Origin: Sphaerisporangium melleum
Lineage (GTDB): Bacteria > Actinomycetota > Actinomycetes > Streptosporangiales > Streptosporangiaceae
Reading direction: 5' to 3'
DNA length: 36,437 nucleotides
Assembly: GCF_014646695.1 (NCBI RefSeq)
Contig: NZ_BMNT01000004.1
Coordinates: 148,322 to 184,758, forward strand
Below are positions 25,065-32,550 of this stretch, piece by piece. The translations under genes were made by a program, and so were the position numbers. The stretch's first letter is position 1, and the number at the start of each line of letters is the position of its first letter. Below the pieces are notes generated by a model. That model did not search any database. It was not told where the DNA came from and saw only the letters and a list, made by a program, of their open reading frames with translations.

Positions 25065-27023
25065 ATGAGTGGTTACCGATACGGCGAATACCACGACGGG
25101 CCCGACCCGCTGGCGCCGCCGTACGATGTGCGCGCCGCGCTCGACGAGATGGGCGACGCGATCCTGTCCGGCTCGACCCCCATGGACTCCCTGCGCGACC
25201 TGCTGCGGCGCGGGCTGCCCGGCGCGCCCGACCGGCGTGGCCTGGACGAGCTGCTCCGCGAGGTGCGGCGCCGCCGCCGCGAGCTGCGTGATCGCGGCAA
25301 CCTCACCGGCACCCTCGACCGCGCCCGGGCGCTGCTGGACAAGGCGATCGGGCAGGAGCGGGCCGAGCTGTTCCCCGACCCCTCCGACGAGGCACGGCTG
25401 CGCGAGGCCGAGCTGGACAGCGTGCCGGCCGACACCGCGAGCGCCATCCAGCAGCTCGGCTCCTACGAATGGCGGTCGGACGCGGCGCGCGCGACGTTCG
25501 AGGAGCTGCGCGACCTGCTGCGCAGGGAGGTCCTGGACAGCCGGTTCCGCGGCATGCGGGACGCGCTCGCCGACCCCGACCCGGAGGCGATGGAACGGGT
25601 CCGGCAGATGATGTCGGATCTGAACGACATGCTGGACCGGGACGCCAAGGGGCAGCACACCCCGCAGGACTTCCAGCGGTTCATGGACGAGCACGGCGAG
25701 TTCTTCCCGGAGAACCCCCGCGACCTGGAAGAGCTCGTCGACATCCTGGCCCGCCGCGCCGCGGCGGCCCAGCGGATGCTCGCCTCGATGTCCCCCGAGC
25801 AGCGCGCCGAGCTGCAGTCCCTGATCGACCAGACCCTGCAGCAGGCCGGGCTGGCCGACCAGATGGCCCGCCTCGGCGAGGCCCTGTACGCGCGGCGTCC
25901 CGATCTCGCCTGGGACGGCGCCGAGCGGATGGACGGCGAACAGCCCCTCGGCATGGGGGACGCCGTCAACGCCCTGGAGGAGCTCGCCGACCTGGACCGC
26001 CTGGAGCAGTCCCTCGGGCAGGACTACCCCGGGGCCAGGCTGGACGACATCGACGAGGCGGCGATCCGCCGCGCCCTCGGCCGCAGCGCCGTGGACGACC
26101 TGGCGGCGCTGCGGCGCATCGAACGGGAGCTGGAGGAGCAGGGATACCTGCGCCGGCAGCGCGGCAAGCTGGAGCTCACCCCGAAGGCCGTGCGCCGGCT
26201 CGGTGAGACCGCCCTGCGCCGGGTCTTCGCCTCCCTCGACTCCGGGCGCCGCGGCGACCACGACCAGCGTGACGCCGGGGCCGCCGGCGAGCTGACCGGG
26301 ACGAGCAGGCCGTGGCGCTTCGGCGACGAGCAGCCCCTGGACGTCGTGCGCACCCTGGTGAACGGCGTACGGCGTGGCGGGCGGCCCGACGGCGGTGGCC
26401 GGGTGGCGCTGACCGTGGAGGACTTCGAGGTCTCCGAGACCGAGCGGCGCACCGCCGCGGCGGTGTGCCTGCTGGTCGACCTGTCCTACTCGATGGCCCT
26501 GCGGGGCACCTGGGCGCCCGCCAAGCAGACGGCGCTCGCCCTGCAGGCGCTGGTCGCCTCGAAGTTCCCGCAGGACGCCGTGCAGATCATCGGCTTCTCC
26601 AACTACGCGCGGGTGCTGCAGCCGGAGGAGCTGGCCGGGCTGGAGTGGGACATGGTCCAGGGGACCAACCTGCACCACGCGCTGCTGATCGCCGGCCGCC
26701 ACCTGGACCGGCACCCCGACTTCGAGCCGGTGGTGCTGGTGGTCACCGACGGCGAGCCGACCGCGCACCTCCAGCGCAACGGGCGATCGTGGTTCGAGTG
26801 GCCGCCCTCGCGCGAGACGCTGGAGCTGACACTGGCCGAGGTCGACAAGATGACCAGGCGCCGGGCGACGCTCAACGTCTTCATGCTGGCCACCGACGAG
26901 CGGCTGAAGGAGTTCGTGGACGAGGTGGCGCGGCGCAACGGCGGCCGGGTCTTCTCCCCCAGCGCCGACCGGCTCGGCGAGTACGTCGTCAGCGACTTCC
27001 TGCGGGCCCGCCGCGCCCGCTGA
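25065..27023 (+). CDS. VWA domain protein, partner of the MoxR-type ATPase
   Basis: The 652-residue protein has a long charged, helical N-terminal part (about 1-450) with many Arg/Asp/Glu/Leu residues and an M-D-E-H-G-E-F-F-P-E-N-P block. A C-terminal von Willebrand A domain follows (about 460-640). The metal-ion-dependent adhesion site is complete: D472-L-S474-Y-S476, T534 in Q-G-T-N-L-H-H, and D562 in V-T-D-G-E-P. No signal peptide or membrane helix is seen, so it acts in the cytoplasm. A helical head plus VWA tail is typical of MoxR-associated VWA proteins, which present a client to the ring ATPase through the metal site. It matches the arrangement I recall as Rv0958-Rv0959 in mycobacteria. 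Client and physiological role are unknown. Confidence 0.92.
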   Translation: MSGYRYGEYHDGPDPLAPPYDVRAALDEMGDAILSGSTPMDSLRDLLRRGLPGAPDRRGLDELLREVRRRRRELRDRGNLTGTLDRARALLDKAIGQERAELFPDPSDEARLREAELDSVPADTASAIQQLGSYEWRSDAARATFEELRDLLRREVLDSRFRGMRDALADPDPEAMERVRQMMSDLNDMLDRDAKGQHTPQDFQRFMDEHGEFFPENPRDLEELVDILARRAAAAQRMLASMSPEQRAELQSLIDQTLQQAGLADQMARLGEALYARRPDLAWDGAERMDGEQPLGMGDAVNALEELADLDRLEQSLGQDYPGARLDDIDEAAIRRALGRSAVDDLAALRRIERELEEQGYLRRQRGKLELTPKAVRRLGETALRRVFASLDSGRRGDHDQRDAGAAGELTGTSRPWRFGDEQPLDVVRTLVNGVRRGGRPDGGGRVALTVEDFEVSETERRTAAAVCLLVDLSYSMALRGTWAPAKQTALALQALVASKFPQDAVQIIGFSNYARVLQPEELAGLEWDMVQGTNLHHALLIAGRHLDRHPDFEPVVLVVTDGEPTAHLQRNGRSWFEWPPSRETLELTLAEVDKMTRRRATLNVFMLATDERLKEFVDEVARRNGGRVFSPSADRLGEYVVSDFLRARRAR

Positions 27024-27489
27024 CCCGGCCGCTCTCATTCACCCCGCACGCGCCGATCATCGCGCCGCCCGCCGGCGGCGCCGATGACCGGTCGCCACAC
27101 CCGCTGAACCCGCACGCGACCAGCCGGAACATCCGCTGACCCGCACGTGAGCGGCCGTCCGCGTGCGGGTGTCTGGCGTGCCCGAATGGCGATCCCACAG
27201 CCGGTCGAGTTCCGCGCCGGCGCCCTCGCGCGGCCGGTTCTGATCGGCCGCGCCCATCCCGGCTGGACCGGCCGAAAACCTTCCTACCAGGCAGGACGTC
27301 GACCGACCGTGGGTATATATGGCCATTTATAGGGGTATGTCCATTCCGAACAATCGATCTTGCCGATCCGCGCGAATTCCATCGGATCGTTAATCATTTG
27401 CCGATCGAAATGCAATCTCGGAGGATGTTCATTAGAAGGGTTCCCCGCGATCCGTGAACGCCGAAAGCACGCATGGAAAGGAGAGTGCA
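27024..27489. other. Long intergenic region with terminator and AT-rich island
   Basis: No supported gene lies in these 466 bases. The first third is GC-rich and carries a hairpin at 27139-27170. The last part (about 27304-27480) is markedly AT-rich for this genome, with GGGTATATATGG and GGGGTATG blocks 22 bp apart and an ATGGCCAT palindrome between them. It probably holds the promoter and leader of the small membrane peptide gene that follows. Confidence 0.5.
27139..27170. terminator. Hairpin terminator downstream of the VWA gene
   Basis: ACCCGCACG (27139-27147) pairs with CGTGCGGGT (27162-27170), extended inward by a T-G wobble and one G-C pair, with a 10-nt loop. It lies 116 nt after the VWA stop and has no U-tract. 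Confidence 0.55.
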
Positions 27490-27660
27490 ATGTTGGCGGC
27501 AGTCGCTCTCCTGGTCGTCATGGTCGTCACGGTGGCGATGTTCGAGATCACCGTGAACAACCGGCAGCTCCAGGGCAGGCCGCAGGTCCCCGAGCCGGCC
27601 GTCCCGCCCGGCGAGCAGGCGCAGAGCGCGCGGGACTTCCCGAACGTCCCGAATGCGTGA
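27490..27660 (+). CDS. Small single-pass membrane peptide of unknown function
   Basis: A 56-residue product with one hydrophobic helix at the N-terminus (about 1-18: L-A-A-V-A-L-L-V-V-M-V-V-T-V), then a polar, Pro/Gln-rich tail ending F-P-N-V-P-N-A. ATG 27490 follows AAAGGAG with about 6-nt spacing; a GTG at 27454 in the same frame lacks a good site. No family is recognised. It lies after an AT-rich regulatory-looking region and 75 bp before the DUF2269-like gene. Confidence 0.7.
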   Translation: MLAAVALLVVMVVTVAMFEITVNNRQLQGRPQVPEPAVPPGEQAQSARDFPNVPNA

Positions 27661-27722
27661 GCCGAGATCCATGATTGCCCCCGATCGGGGCGAGACCGTT
27701 CCCAGGCTGATCAATAAGACGA

Positions 27723-27728
27723 TAGCCT
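27723..27728 (+). promoter_or_regulatory. -10 box of a predicted leaderless promoter (DUF2269-like gene)
   Basis: TAGCCT ends 7 nt before ATG 27736; no Shine-Dalgarno is present. Confidence 0.5.
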
Positions 27729-27735
27729 CAGCGGC

Positions 27736-28167
27736 ATGTCGTTCCTCGACAAGCTCCTGCTCTGGCTGCACATCGGCTTCGCGATCTTCGCCATCGGCCC
27801 GGTGACGGTCGCCACCAGCTTCACACCGCGCTACATCAGGGCCAAGGACGTCGGCGTGCTGCGCCACCTGCACCGCACGACGCGCATCTTCGGCGTCCTC
27901 ACCCTCGGCGTCTTCCTGTTCGGCATCCTGCTCGGCCGCAGCGTCCTCGGCCTGCCGTACCTGTCGATCTCGATGACGTTGTTCATCGTGGGGGCGGTGC
28001 TGCTGTTCGTCATCGAACGCGACCAGCGCGCCGCCGTCCGGGCGCTGTCCACCGAGACGCCCGCGGACGACGCCAAGGTGCAGACCGGCCGCATCGCCAC
28101 CCTGTCGTCGATCATGGCGCTCATCTGGCTGGTGATCCTGGTGCTGATGGTCTGGTTCAACCCCTGA
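27736..28167 (+). CDS. Integral membrane protein, DUF2269-like
   Basis: The 143-residue protein has four membrane segments, at about 5-28, 48-67, 75-92 and 122-140. The first includes L-L-W-L-H-I-G-F-A-I-F-A-I-G, the pattern of DUF2269-type predicted integral membrane proteins. Family assignment is from this pattern and size only, and function is unknown. It converges on metB; a perfect hairpin separates the two. Confidence 0.75.
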   Translation: MSFLDKLLLWLHIGFAIFAIGPVTVATSFTPRYIRAKDVGVLRHLHRTTRIFGVLTLGVFLFGILLGRSVLGLPYLSISMTLFIVGAVLLFVIERDQRAAVRALSTETPADDAKVQTGRIATLSSIMALIWLVILVLMVWFNP

Positions 28168-28205
28168 CGGCAGGCCCCCTGACCGTCCACCGCTGACACC
28201 GTTCA

Positions 28206-28239
28206 CCGGATCCCGGACGCCTACGGCCCCGGGATCCGG
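28206..28239. terminator. Perfect bidirectional hairpin between DUF2269-like gene and metB
   Basis: CCGGATCCCGG (28206-28216) pairs perfectly with CCGGGATCCGG (28229-28239) across a 12-nt loop. It lies 38 bp after one stop and 11 bp after the other. No U-tract. Confidence 0.75.
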
Positions 28240-28250
28240 CACGCGGCACG

Positions 28251-29396
28251 TCAGGAGCCGAGGGCCTGCGTGAGGTCGGCCAGCAGGTCGCTCGCGGTCT
28301 CGATGCCGACCGACAGGCGCACCAGGTCCGAAGGCACCTCCAGCGGCGAGCCCACCGCGGAGGCGTGGGTCATCCGCCCCGGGTGCTCGATCAGCGACTC
28401 GACGCCGCCGAGCGACTCGCCCAGCGTGAACAGCTTCGTACGGTCGCAGATCGCGACCGCCTCCTCCTCGCCGCCCGCCACGCGGAAGGAGATCATGCCG
28501 CCGAACCGCCGCATCTGCTTGGCCGCGACCTCGTGCCCCGGGTGGCCCGCGAGCCCGGGATAGAGCACCTGGGTCACCCGGGGGTGCGACAGCAGCAGGT
28601 CCACGACGCGCTCGGCGTTGTCGCAGTGGCGCTCCATGCGCAGCGCGAGGGTCTTGATGCCGCGCAGCGTCAGCCAGGCGTCGAACGGCCCGGCGATGGC
28701 GCCCATGGCGTTCTGGTGGTAGGCCAGCTCCTCCCCGAGGCCCTGGTCGCCGGTGACGAGGGCGCCGCCGATCACGTCCGAGTGGCCGCCGACGTACTTG
28801 GTCGTCGAGTGGACCACCACGTCGGCGCCCAGCGTGAGCGGCTGCTGGAGGTACGGCGAGGCGAAGGTGTTGTCCACCACCAGCCGCGCGTCCGCCTGGT
28901 GGGCGATCGCGGCGAGCGCCTCGATGTCGGCGATGTTCAGCAGCGGATTGGTCGGGGTCTCCACCCAGATCGCCTTGGTGGTGGCGGGCCGGACGGCCGC
29001 GCGCACCGCGTCGAGGTCGCCGAGCGGCACCGGGTCGAAGTGCAGCCCCCAGCGCTGCAGCACCTTGGCGAACAGCCGGTAGGTGCCGCCGTAGGCGTCG
29101 TCGGGGATGATGACGTGGTCGCCCGGCCGGCAGATGGTGCGCAGCAGCGCGTCCTCGGCGGCCAGGCCGGACGCGAACGCCAGCCCGCGGGTGCCGCTCT
29201 CGATCGCGGCCAGGCACTCCTCCAGCGCGGTCCTGGTCGGGTTCGCCGAGCGGCTGTACTCATAGCCCGACCGCAGTCCGCCGACACCGTCCTGCTTGTA
29301 GGTGGAGGTGGCGTATATCGGGGGCACCACCGCGCCGGTGCGCGGGTCGGCCTCCTGGCCCGCGTGAACGGCCAGTGTCTCAAAGCCTTCAATCAT
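28251..29396 (-). CDS. metB: Cystathionine gamma-synthase/gamma-lyase (PLP, Cys/Met metabolism)
   Basis: The 381-residue enzyme of the Cys/Met-metabolism PLP family has K200 in H-S-T-T-K-Y-V-G-G-H-S-D as the Schiff-base lysine, Y-E-Y-S-R-S-A-N-P-T-R near the N-terminus (PLP phosphate and Tyr from the partner subunit), and the S-L-G-G-V-E-S-L-I-E-H-P block. It makes cystathionine from an activated homoserine and cysteine, or cleaves cystathionine in the reverse direction. Sequence alone does not separate the two. A neighbouring cbs gene points to reverse transsulfuration, as in mycobacteria, so a gamma-lyase activity is likely. ATG 29396 opens M-I-E-G-F-E-T-L-A-V-H-A-G; a TACCGT box 6 nt upstream suggests a leaderless mRNA. 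It is divergent from the orphan histidine kinase over about 120 bp. Confidence 0.93.
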   Translation of the reverse strand: MIEGFETLAVHAGQEADPRTGAVVPPIYATSTYKQDGVGGLRSGYEYSRSANPTRTALEECLAAIESGTRGLAFASGLAAEDALLRTICRPGDHVIIPDDAYGGTYRLFAKVLQRWGLHFDPVPLGDLDAVRAAVRPATTKAIWVETPTNPLLNIADIEALAAIAHQADARLVVDNTFASPYLQQPLTLGADVVVHSTTKYVGGHSDVIGGALVTGDQGLGEELAYHQNAMGAIAGPFDAWLTLRGIKTLALRMERHCDNAERVVDLLLSHPRVTQVLYPGLAGHPGHEVAAKQMRRFGGMISFRVAGGEEEAVAICDRTKLFTLGESLGGVESLIEHPGRMTHASAVGSPLEVPSDLVRLSVGIETASDLLADLTQALGS

Positions 29397-29402
29397 GACT
29401 TC

Positions 29403-29408
29403 ACGGTA
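29403..29408 (-). promoter_or_regulatory. -10 box of a predicted leaderless promoter (metB)
   Basis: TACCGT on the minus strand ends 6 nt before ATG 29396. The upstream region to the divergent kinase is too short for, and shows no sign of, a SAM riboswitch. Confidence 0.45.
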
Positions 29409-29502
29409 TCGCCCTCCGGCGAGGTGCGTCCGTACCCTCCCGCCGGTGCCCTGACCGCGAGATTCGGCCGAACGGCCGATACGGCATCGGCGCGTCACGA
29501 AC

Positions 29503-29508
29503 TACCCT
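29503..29508 (+). promoter_or_regulatory. -10 box of a predicted leaderless promoter (orphan histidine kinase)
   Basis: TACCCT ends 8 nt before GTG 29517 (2 nt before the alternative GTG 29511), which favours 29517 as the start. The frame is open far upstream, antisense to metB, but that part has no family signal. Confidence 0.45.
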
Positions 29509-29516
29509 CGGTGGCC

Positions 29517-30689
29517 GTGGAGGACACCCCGCGGCTGGTCCGCGTGATCCGGCGGCTCGGCGACGTCGCGCTGGCGGGGTTCCTCGGGCTGCTACTGATC
29601 TTCGACGTCGGCATGGCGGCCGCCGAGCGCGAGGCGCAGGCGGCCGTCCCGCTGATCGGGCTGATCGGCATCGGGGCCTACCTGCTGCGCCATCGCTTCC
29701 GCGTGCCGGGGGTGGTGCTGGTCATGGGCATGTCCGCCGCCGCCTCCGTCACGACGATCGCGCTCACGTGGGCCGGCTTCTCCTCCCGGGGCGCACCCGG
29801 CGGCGCGGAGACCGTGACGATCCTGCTGCTCACCGTGAGCGTGCTGCGCTGGGTCGAGCCGCTGCGCAAGGCCGTCTGGCTCGCGGTGGCGGCGGCGGTG
29901 GTCCTGGAGCTGGCGAGCCTGCGGACCCTGGCCCCGGCCGCCCTCCCCCTCGGGTTCCTGGCGTTCGTGGGCTGGGCCGCCGCGGCGGGCGCCGGTGGTT
30001 ACCAGCGCTACCAGCGCGAGCACCGCAGGGTGGCGGTGGACGCCGTACGCAGGGCCGAGCGCCTGGAGCTGGCCCGCGAGCTGCACGACCTGGTCGCCCA
30101 CCACATCACCGGCATCGTCGTCCAGGCCCAGGCGGCGCGGACGGTCGCCGCCGCCAAACCCGAGGCCCTCGTGCCCGCGCTCGACGCGATCGCCCACGCC
30201 GGAGCGGACGCGCTGACCTCGATGCGGCGGCTCGTCGGCGTGCTGCGCGCGTCGGACGACGCCTCGCGGCAGCCGGGCACCGGCCTCGCCGACCTGCGCG
30301 TACTCGTCGAACGTTTCTCGGCGTCCGGCCCGCCGACCGCCTTCGACGTGCAGCAGGGCCTCGCGGAGGCCGACCTGGCGCCGGAGGTGCTCACCACCCT
30401 GCACCGCGTACTGCAGGAGGCGCTCACCAACGTGCGGCGGCACGCCCCGCACACCCGGTGGGTGCGGGCCGACCTGCGCGCGGCCGAGGGCGGGGTGGTG
30501 CTGTGCGTCCGCAATGAGCGGAGCTTCGCCGACCCGCGCCTGTCGCGCATGGGCGGTGGGTACGGCCTGGTGGGCATGGCCGAGCGCGTGACGGCCCTGG
30601 GCGGCCGGCTGGTCGCCGGACCCGCCGCCGACGGCTCCTGGGAGACCCGCGCGTGGTTCCCCGCCGACCGCGGGACCACCGCCTCCTGA
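29517..30689 (+). CDS. Orphan NarL-type sensor histidine kinase
   Basis: The 390-residue kinase has four to five membrane segments in its first ~155 residues and almost no extracytoplasmic sensor domain. A HisKA_3 dimerisation domain follows, with H190 in L-A-R-E-L-H-D-L-V-A-H-H-I-T. The HATPase domain has L-Q-E-A-L-T-N-V-R-R-H-A-P (N-box) and G-G-G-Y-G-L-V-G-M-A-E-R-V (G-box). Family members normally pair with a NarL/LuxR-type response regulator in the same operon; none is adjacent here, the next gene being convergent cbs. It therefore either signals to a regulator elsewhere or lost its partner. The multi-helix sensor region suggests a membrane-state or lipophilic signal. It lies between metB and cbs, interrupting what is otherwise a transsulfuration cluster. 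Start choice rests on the -10 box at 29503. Confidence 0.9.
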   Translation: MEDTPRLVRVIRRLGDVALAGFLGLLLIFDVGMAAAEREAQAAVPLIGLIGIGAYLLRHRFRVPGVVLVMGMSAAASVTTIALTWAGFSSRGAPGGAETVTILLLTVSVLRWVEPLRKAVWLAVAAAVVLELASLRTLAPAALPLGFLAFVGWAAAAGAGGYQRYQREHRRVAVDAVRRAERLELARELHDLVAHHITGIVVQAQAARTVAAAKPEALVPALDAIAHAGADALTSMRRLVGVLRASDDASRQPGTGLADLRVLVERFSASGPPTAFDVQQGLAEADLAPEVLTTLHRVLQEALTNVRRHAPHTRWVRADLRAAEGGVVLCVRNERSFADPRLSRMGGGYGLVGMAERVTALGGRLVAGPAADGSWETRAWFPADRGTTAS

Positions 30690-30710
30690 CCGCGGCCTGG
30701 CCTTCGATAC

Positions 30711-30785
30711 CGCACGACCGCGCCACCTCAAGCTCCCGGGGACCGTACGACCAGCCCTGAGACGCCGCCTCGAACCCGCACGACC
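30711..30785. repeat. Three short repeats with a 33-bp period
   Basis: CGYACGACC occurs at 30711, 30744 and 30777, exactly 33 bp apart, with partly similar sequence between copies (CCTCAAG or CCTCGAA, and CCCGGG-rich ends). It lies between the convergent kinase and cbs genes and has no supported gene. Confidence 0.5.
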
Positions 30786-30844
30786 AGCCTTCGCCGCGCG
30801 ACCTCGAAGGCCCCGGGACCGCGCCGCCGCCTGACGCGGGACGC

Positions 30845-30885
30845 CGGTGCCGGGCCGCGAGATCTCGTCACGCGGCCCGGTGCCG
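30845..30885. terminator. Hairpin terminator at the 3' end of cbs
   Basis: A 15-bp stem pairs 30845-30859 with 30871-30885; the core is CGGGCCGCG/CGCGGCCCG, with two G-T wobbles outside it and an 11-nt loop. It begins 12 bp after the cbs stop and can serve the convergent kinase transcript too. No U-tract. Confidence 0.7.
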
Positions 30886-30896
30886 AACCTGGAGCG

Positions 30897-32276
30897 TCAG
30901 ATGTTGACGGTGCTGGCCAGGAAGGCGAGGAGGTCCTGGCGGGTGAGCATGCCGATCGGCTTGCCGTCGTCGAGGACCACCGCGGCGTCGGCCTTCTCCA
31001 GCGCGTCGATCGCCACCGCGACCGGCTCGCCGGCGCCGACCATGGGCAGCGGGGCCGACATGTGCTTCTCGATCGGGTCCTCGCCGCGGATCCTGCCCCG
31101 GTAGAGGCCCTCCAGCAGGTCGCGCTCCACGATGGAGCCGACGACCTCGGCCGCCATGACCGGCGGCTCCTCCTTCATCACCGGAAGCTGCGAGACGCTG
31201 TACTCGCGCATGATGGAGATCGCCGTGCTGACCGACTCGTGCGGGTGGGCGTGCACGAACTCCGGCAGGCCCGGCGACTTGCGGCCCAGCACGTCGCCGA
31301 CCAGCCCCTCGTCGCTGGAGGAGGTCAGGAAGCCGTAGTCGGCCATCCACTCGTCGTTGAAGATCTTCGACAGGTAGCCGCGCCCGCCGTCGGGCAGCAG
31401 GACGACCACGACGGCGTCCGGCCCGGCCTCGGCGGCGACCCGCAGCGCCGCGACCACCGCCATGCCGCAGGAACCGCCGACCAGCAGGGCCTCCTCGCGG
31501 GCGAGGCGGCGGGTCATGGCGAAGGAGTCCTTGTCGGAGACCGCGACGATGCGGTCGGCCACCGTGGTGTCGTAGGTCGCGGGCCAGAAGTCCTCGCCGA
31601 CCCCCTCCACCAGGTAGGGGCGCCCCGACCCGCCGGAATAGACCGAGCCCTCGGGGTCGGCGCCGATGACCTGCACCCGGCCGCCCGAGACCTCCTTGAG
31701 GTAGCGGCCGGTGCCGCTGATCGTGCCGCCGGTGCCGACGCCGGCCACGAAGTGCGTGATGCGGCCCTCGGTCTGCTCCCAGATCTCCGGCCCGGTCGAG
31801 TGGTAGTGGCTCGCGGGGTTCTCCGGGTTGGAGTACTGGTCGGGCTTCCAGGCGTTCGGCAGCTCGCGTACCAGCCGGTCGGAGACCGAGTAGTAGGAGT
31901 CCGGGTGGTCGGGCGAGACCGCGGTGGGGCAGACCACGACCTCGGCGCCGTACGCGCGCAGCGTCGCGATCTTGTCCTGGGCCACCTTGTCCGGGACCAC
32001 GAACAGGCAGCGGTAGCCTCGATCCTGCGCCACGATGGCCAGGCCGATGCCGGTGTTGCCGGAGGTGGGCTCCACGATGGTGCCGCCGGGCCTGAGCGCG
32101 CCCGAGCGCTCGGCGGCCTCGACCATGCGCAGCGCGATGCGGTCCTTCACCGAACCGCCCGGATTGAAATATTCGACCTTGGCCAGAACCTGTGCGGAGA
32201 CGCCGGCCGTGACCTTGCGCAGCCGCACGAGCGGAGTGTTGCCCATGAGTTCGATGAGCGAATCGTGTACGCGCAC
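30897..32276 (-). CDS. cbs: Cystathionine beta-synthase
   Basis: The 459-residue PLP enzyme condenses serine (or O-acetylserine) with homocysteine to cystathionine. K44 in N-P-G-G-S-V-K-D-R binds PLP; T-S-G-N-T-G-I-G-L-A binds substrate; G-T-G-G-T-I-S-G-T-G binds the PLP phosphate. The C-terminal ~120 residues form a pair of CBS domains (about 335-390 and 395-455, each with a V/I-G-x-I/L-x-R-x-D-L-L end). These bind an adenosyl ligand such as SAM in other members. There is no N-terminal haem-binding segment, as in other bacterial enzymes. Length fits mycobacterial Cbs. GTG 32276 (V-R-V-H-D-S-L-I-E-L-M-G-N-T-P) has GAGG about 11 nt upstream; a GTG at 32288 is the only near alternative. Partner in pathway: metB, one gene away. 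Confidence 0.94.
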   Translation of the reverse strand: MRVHDSLIELMGNTPLVRLRKVTAGVSAQVLAKVEYFNPGGSVKDRIALRMVEAAERSGALRPGGTIVEPTSGNTGIGLAIVAQDRGYRCLFVVPDKVAQDKIATLRAYGAEVVVCPTAVSPDHPDSYYSVSDRLVRELPNAWKPDQYSNPENPASHYHSTGPEIWEQTEGRITHFVAGVGTGGTISGTGRYLKEVSGGRVQVIGADPEGSVYSGGSGRPYLVEGVGEDFWPATYDTTVADRIVAVSDKDSFAMTRRLAREEALLVGGSCGMAVVAALRVAAEAGPDAVVVVLLPDGGRGYLSKIFNDEWMADYGFLTSSSDEGLVGDVLGRKSPGLPEFVHAHPHESVSTAISIMREYSVSQLPVMKEEPPVMAAEVVGSIVERDLLEGLYRGRIRGEDPIEKHMSAPLPMVGAGEPVAVAIDALEKADAAVVLDDGKPIGMLTRQDLLAFLASTVNI

Positions 32277-32550
32277 CGGGAATAACACCTCATTGTGCCG
32301 AAGCTGAAGAGCTTGCCGATGCCGGTTCCGGTGCGTGATTCCGGTCCGGCCGTTCCAATTCCTCACCGTACCGTCACCGCAAGGAGCACCGGGGACGGAC
32401 ACCAGCGCTCCGGGGCCCCCTAACCCGCACATCGAAGGTCACCCAGGCTCTCCCGGAACGCGTCACCCGGCCGCCACCTGCCGTTGTGAGTCCCGCAACC
32501 GGTACGGGAATCACCAGGACAGCACGAGGATCAAAGAAGGGACACCGGAA

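Noticed and set aside
27147-27332. 61-codon frame downstream of the VWA gene
   Set aside because: It begins within the hairpin terminator at 27139-27170 and has no conserved sequence or ribosome binding site.
28365-29516. Long N-terminal extension of the orphan kinase frame
   Set aside because: It is antisense to metB and its composition is that of a shadow frame; a -10 box at 29503 fits a start at 29517.
29397-29516. SAM or other riboswitch upstream of metB
   Set aside because: The space is too short, shows no conserved stem set, and the -10 box lies 6 nt from the start codon.
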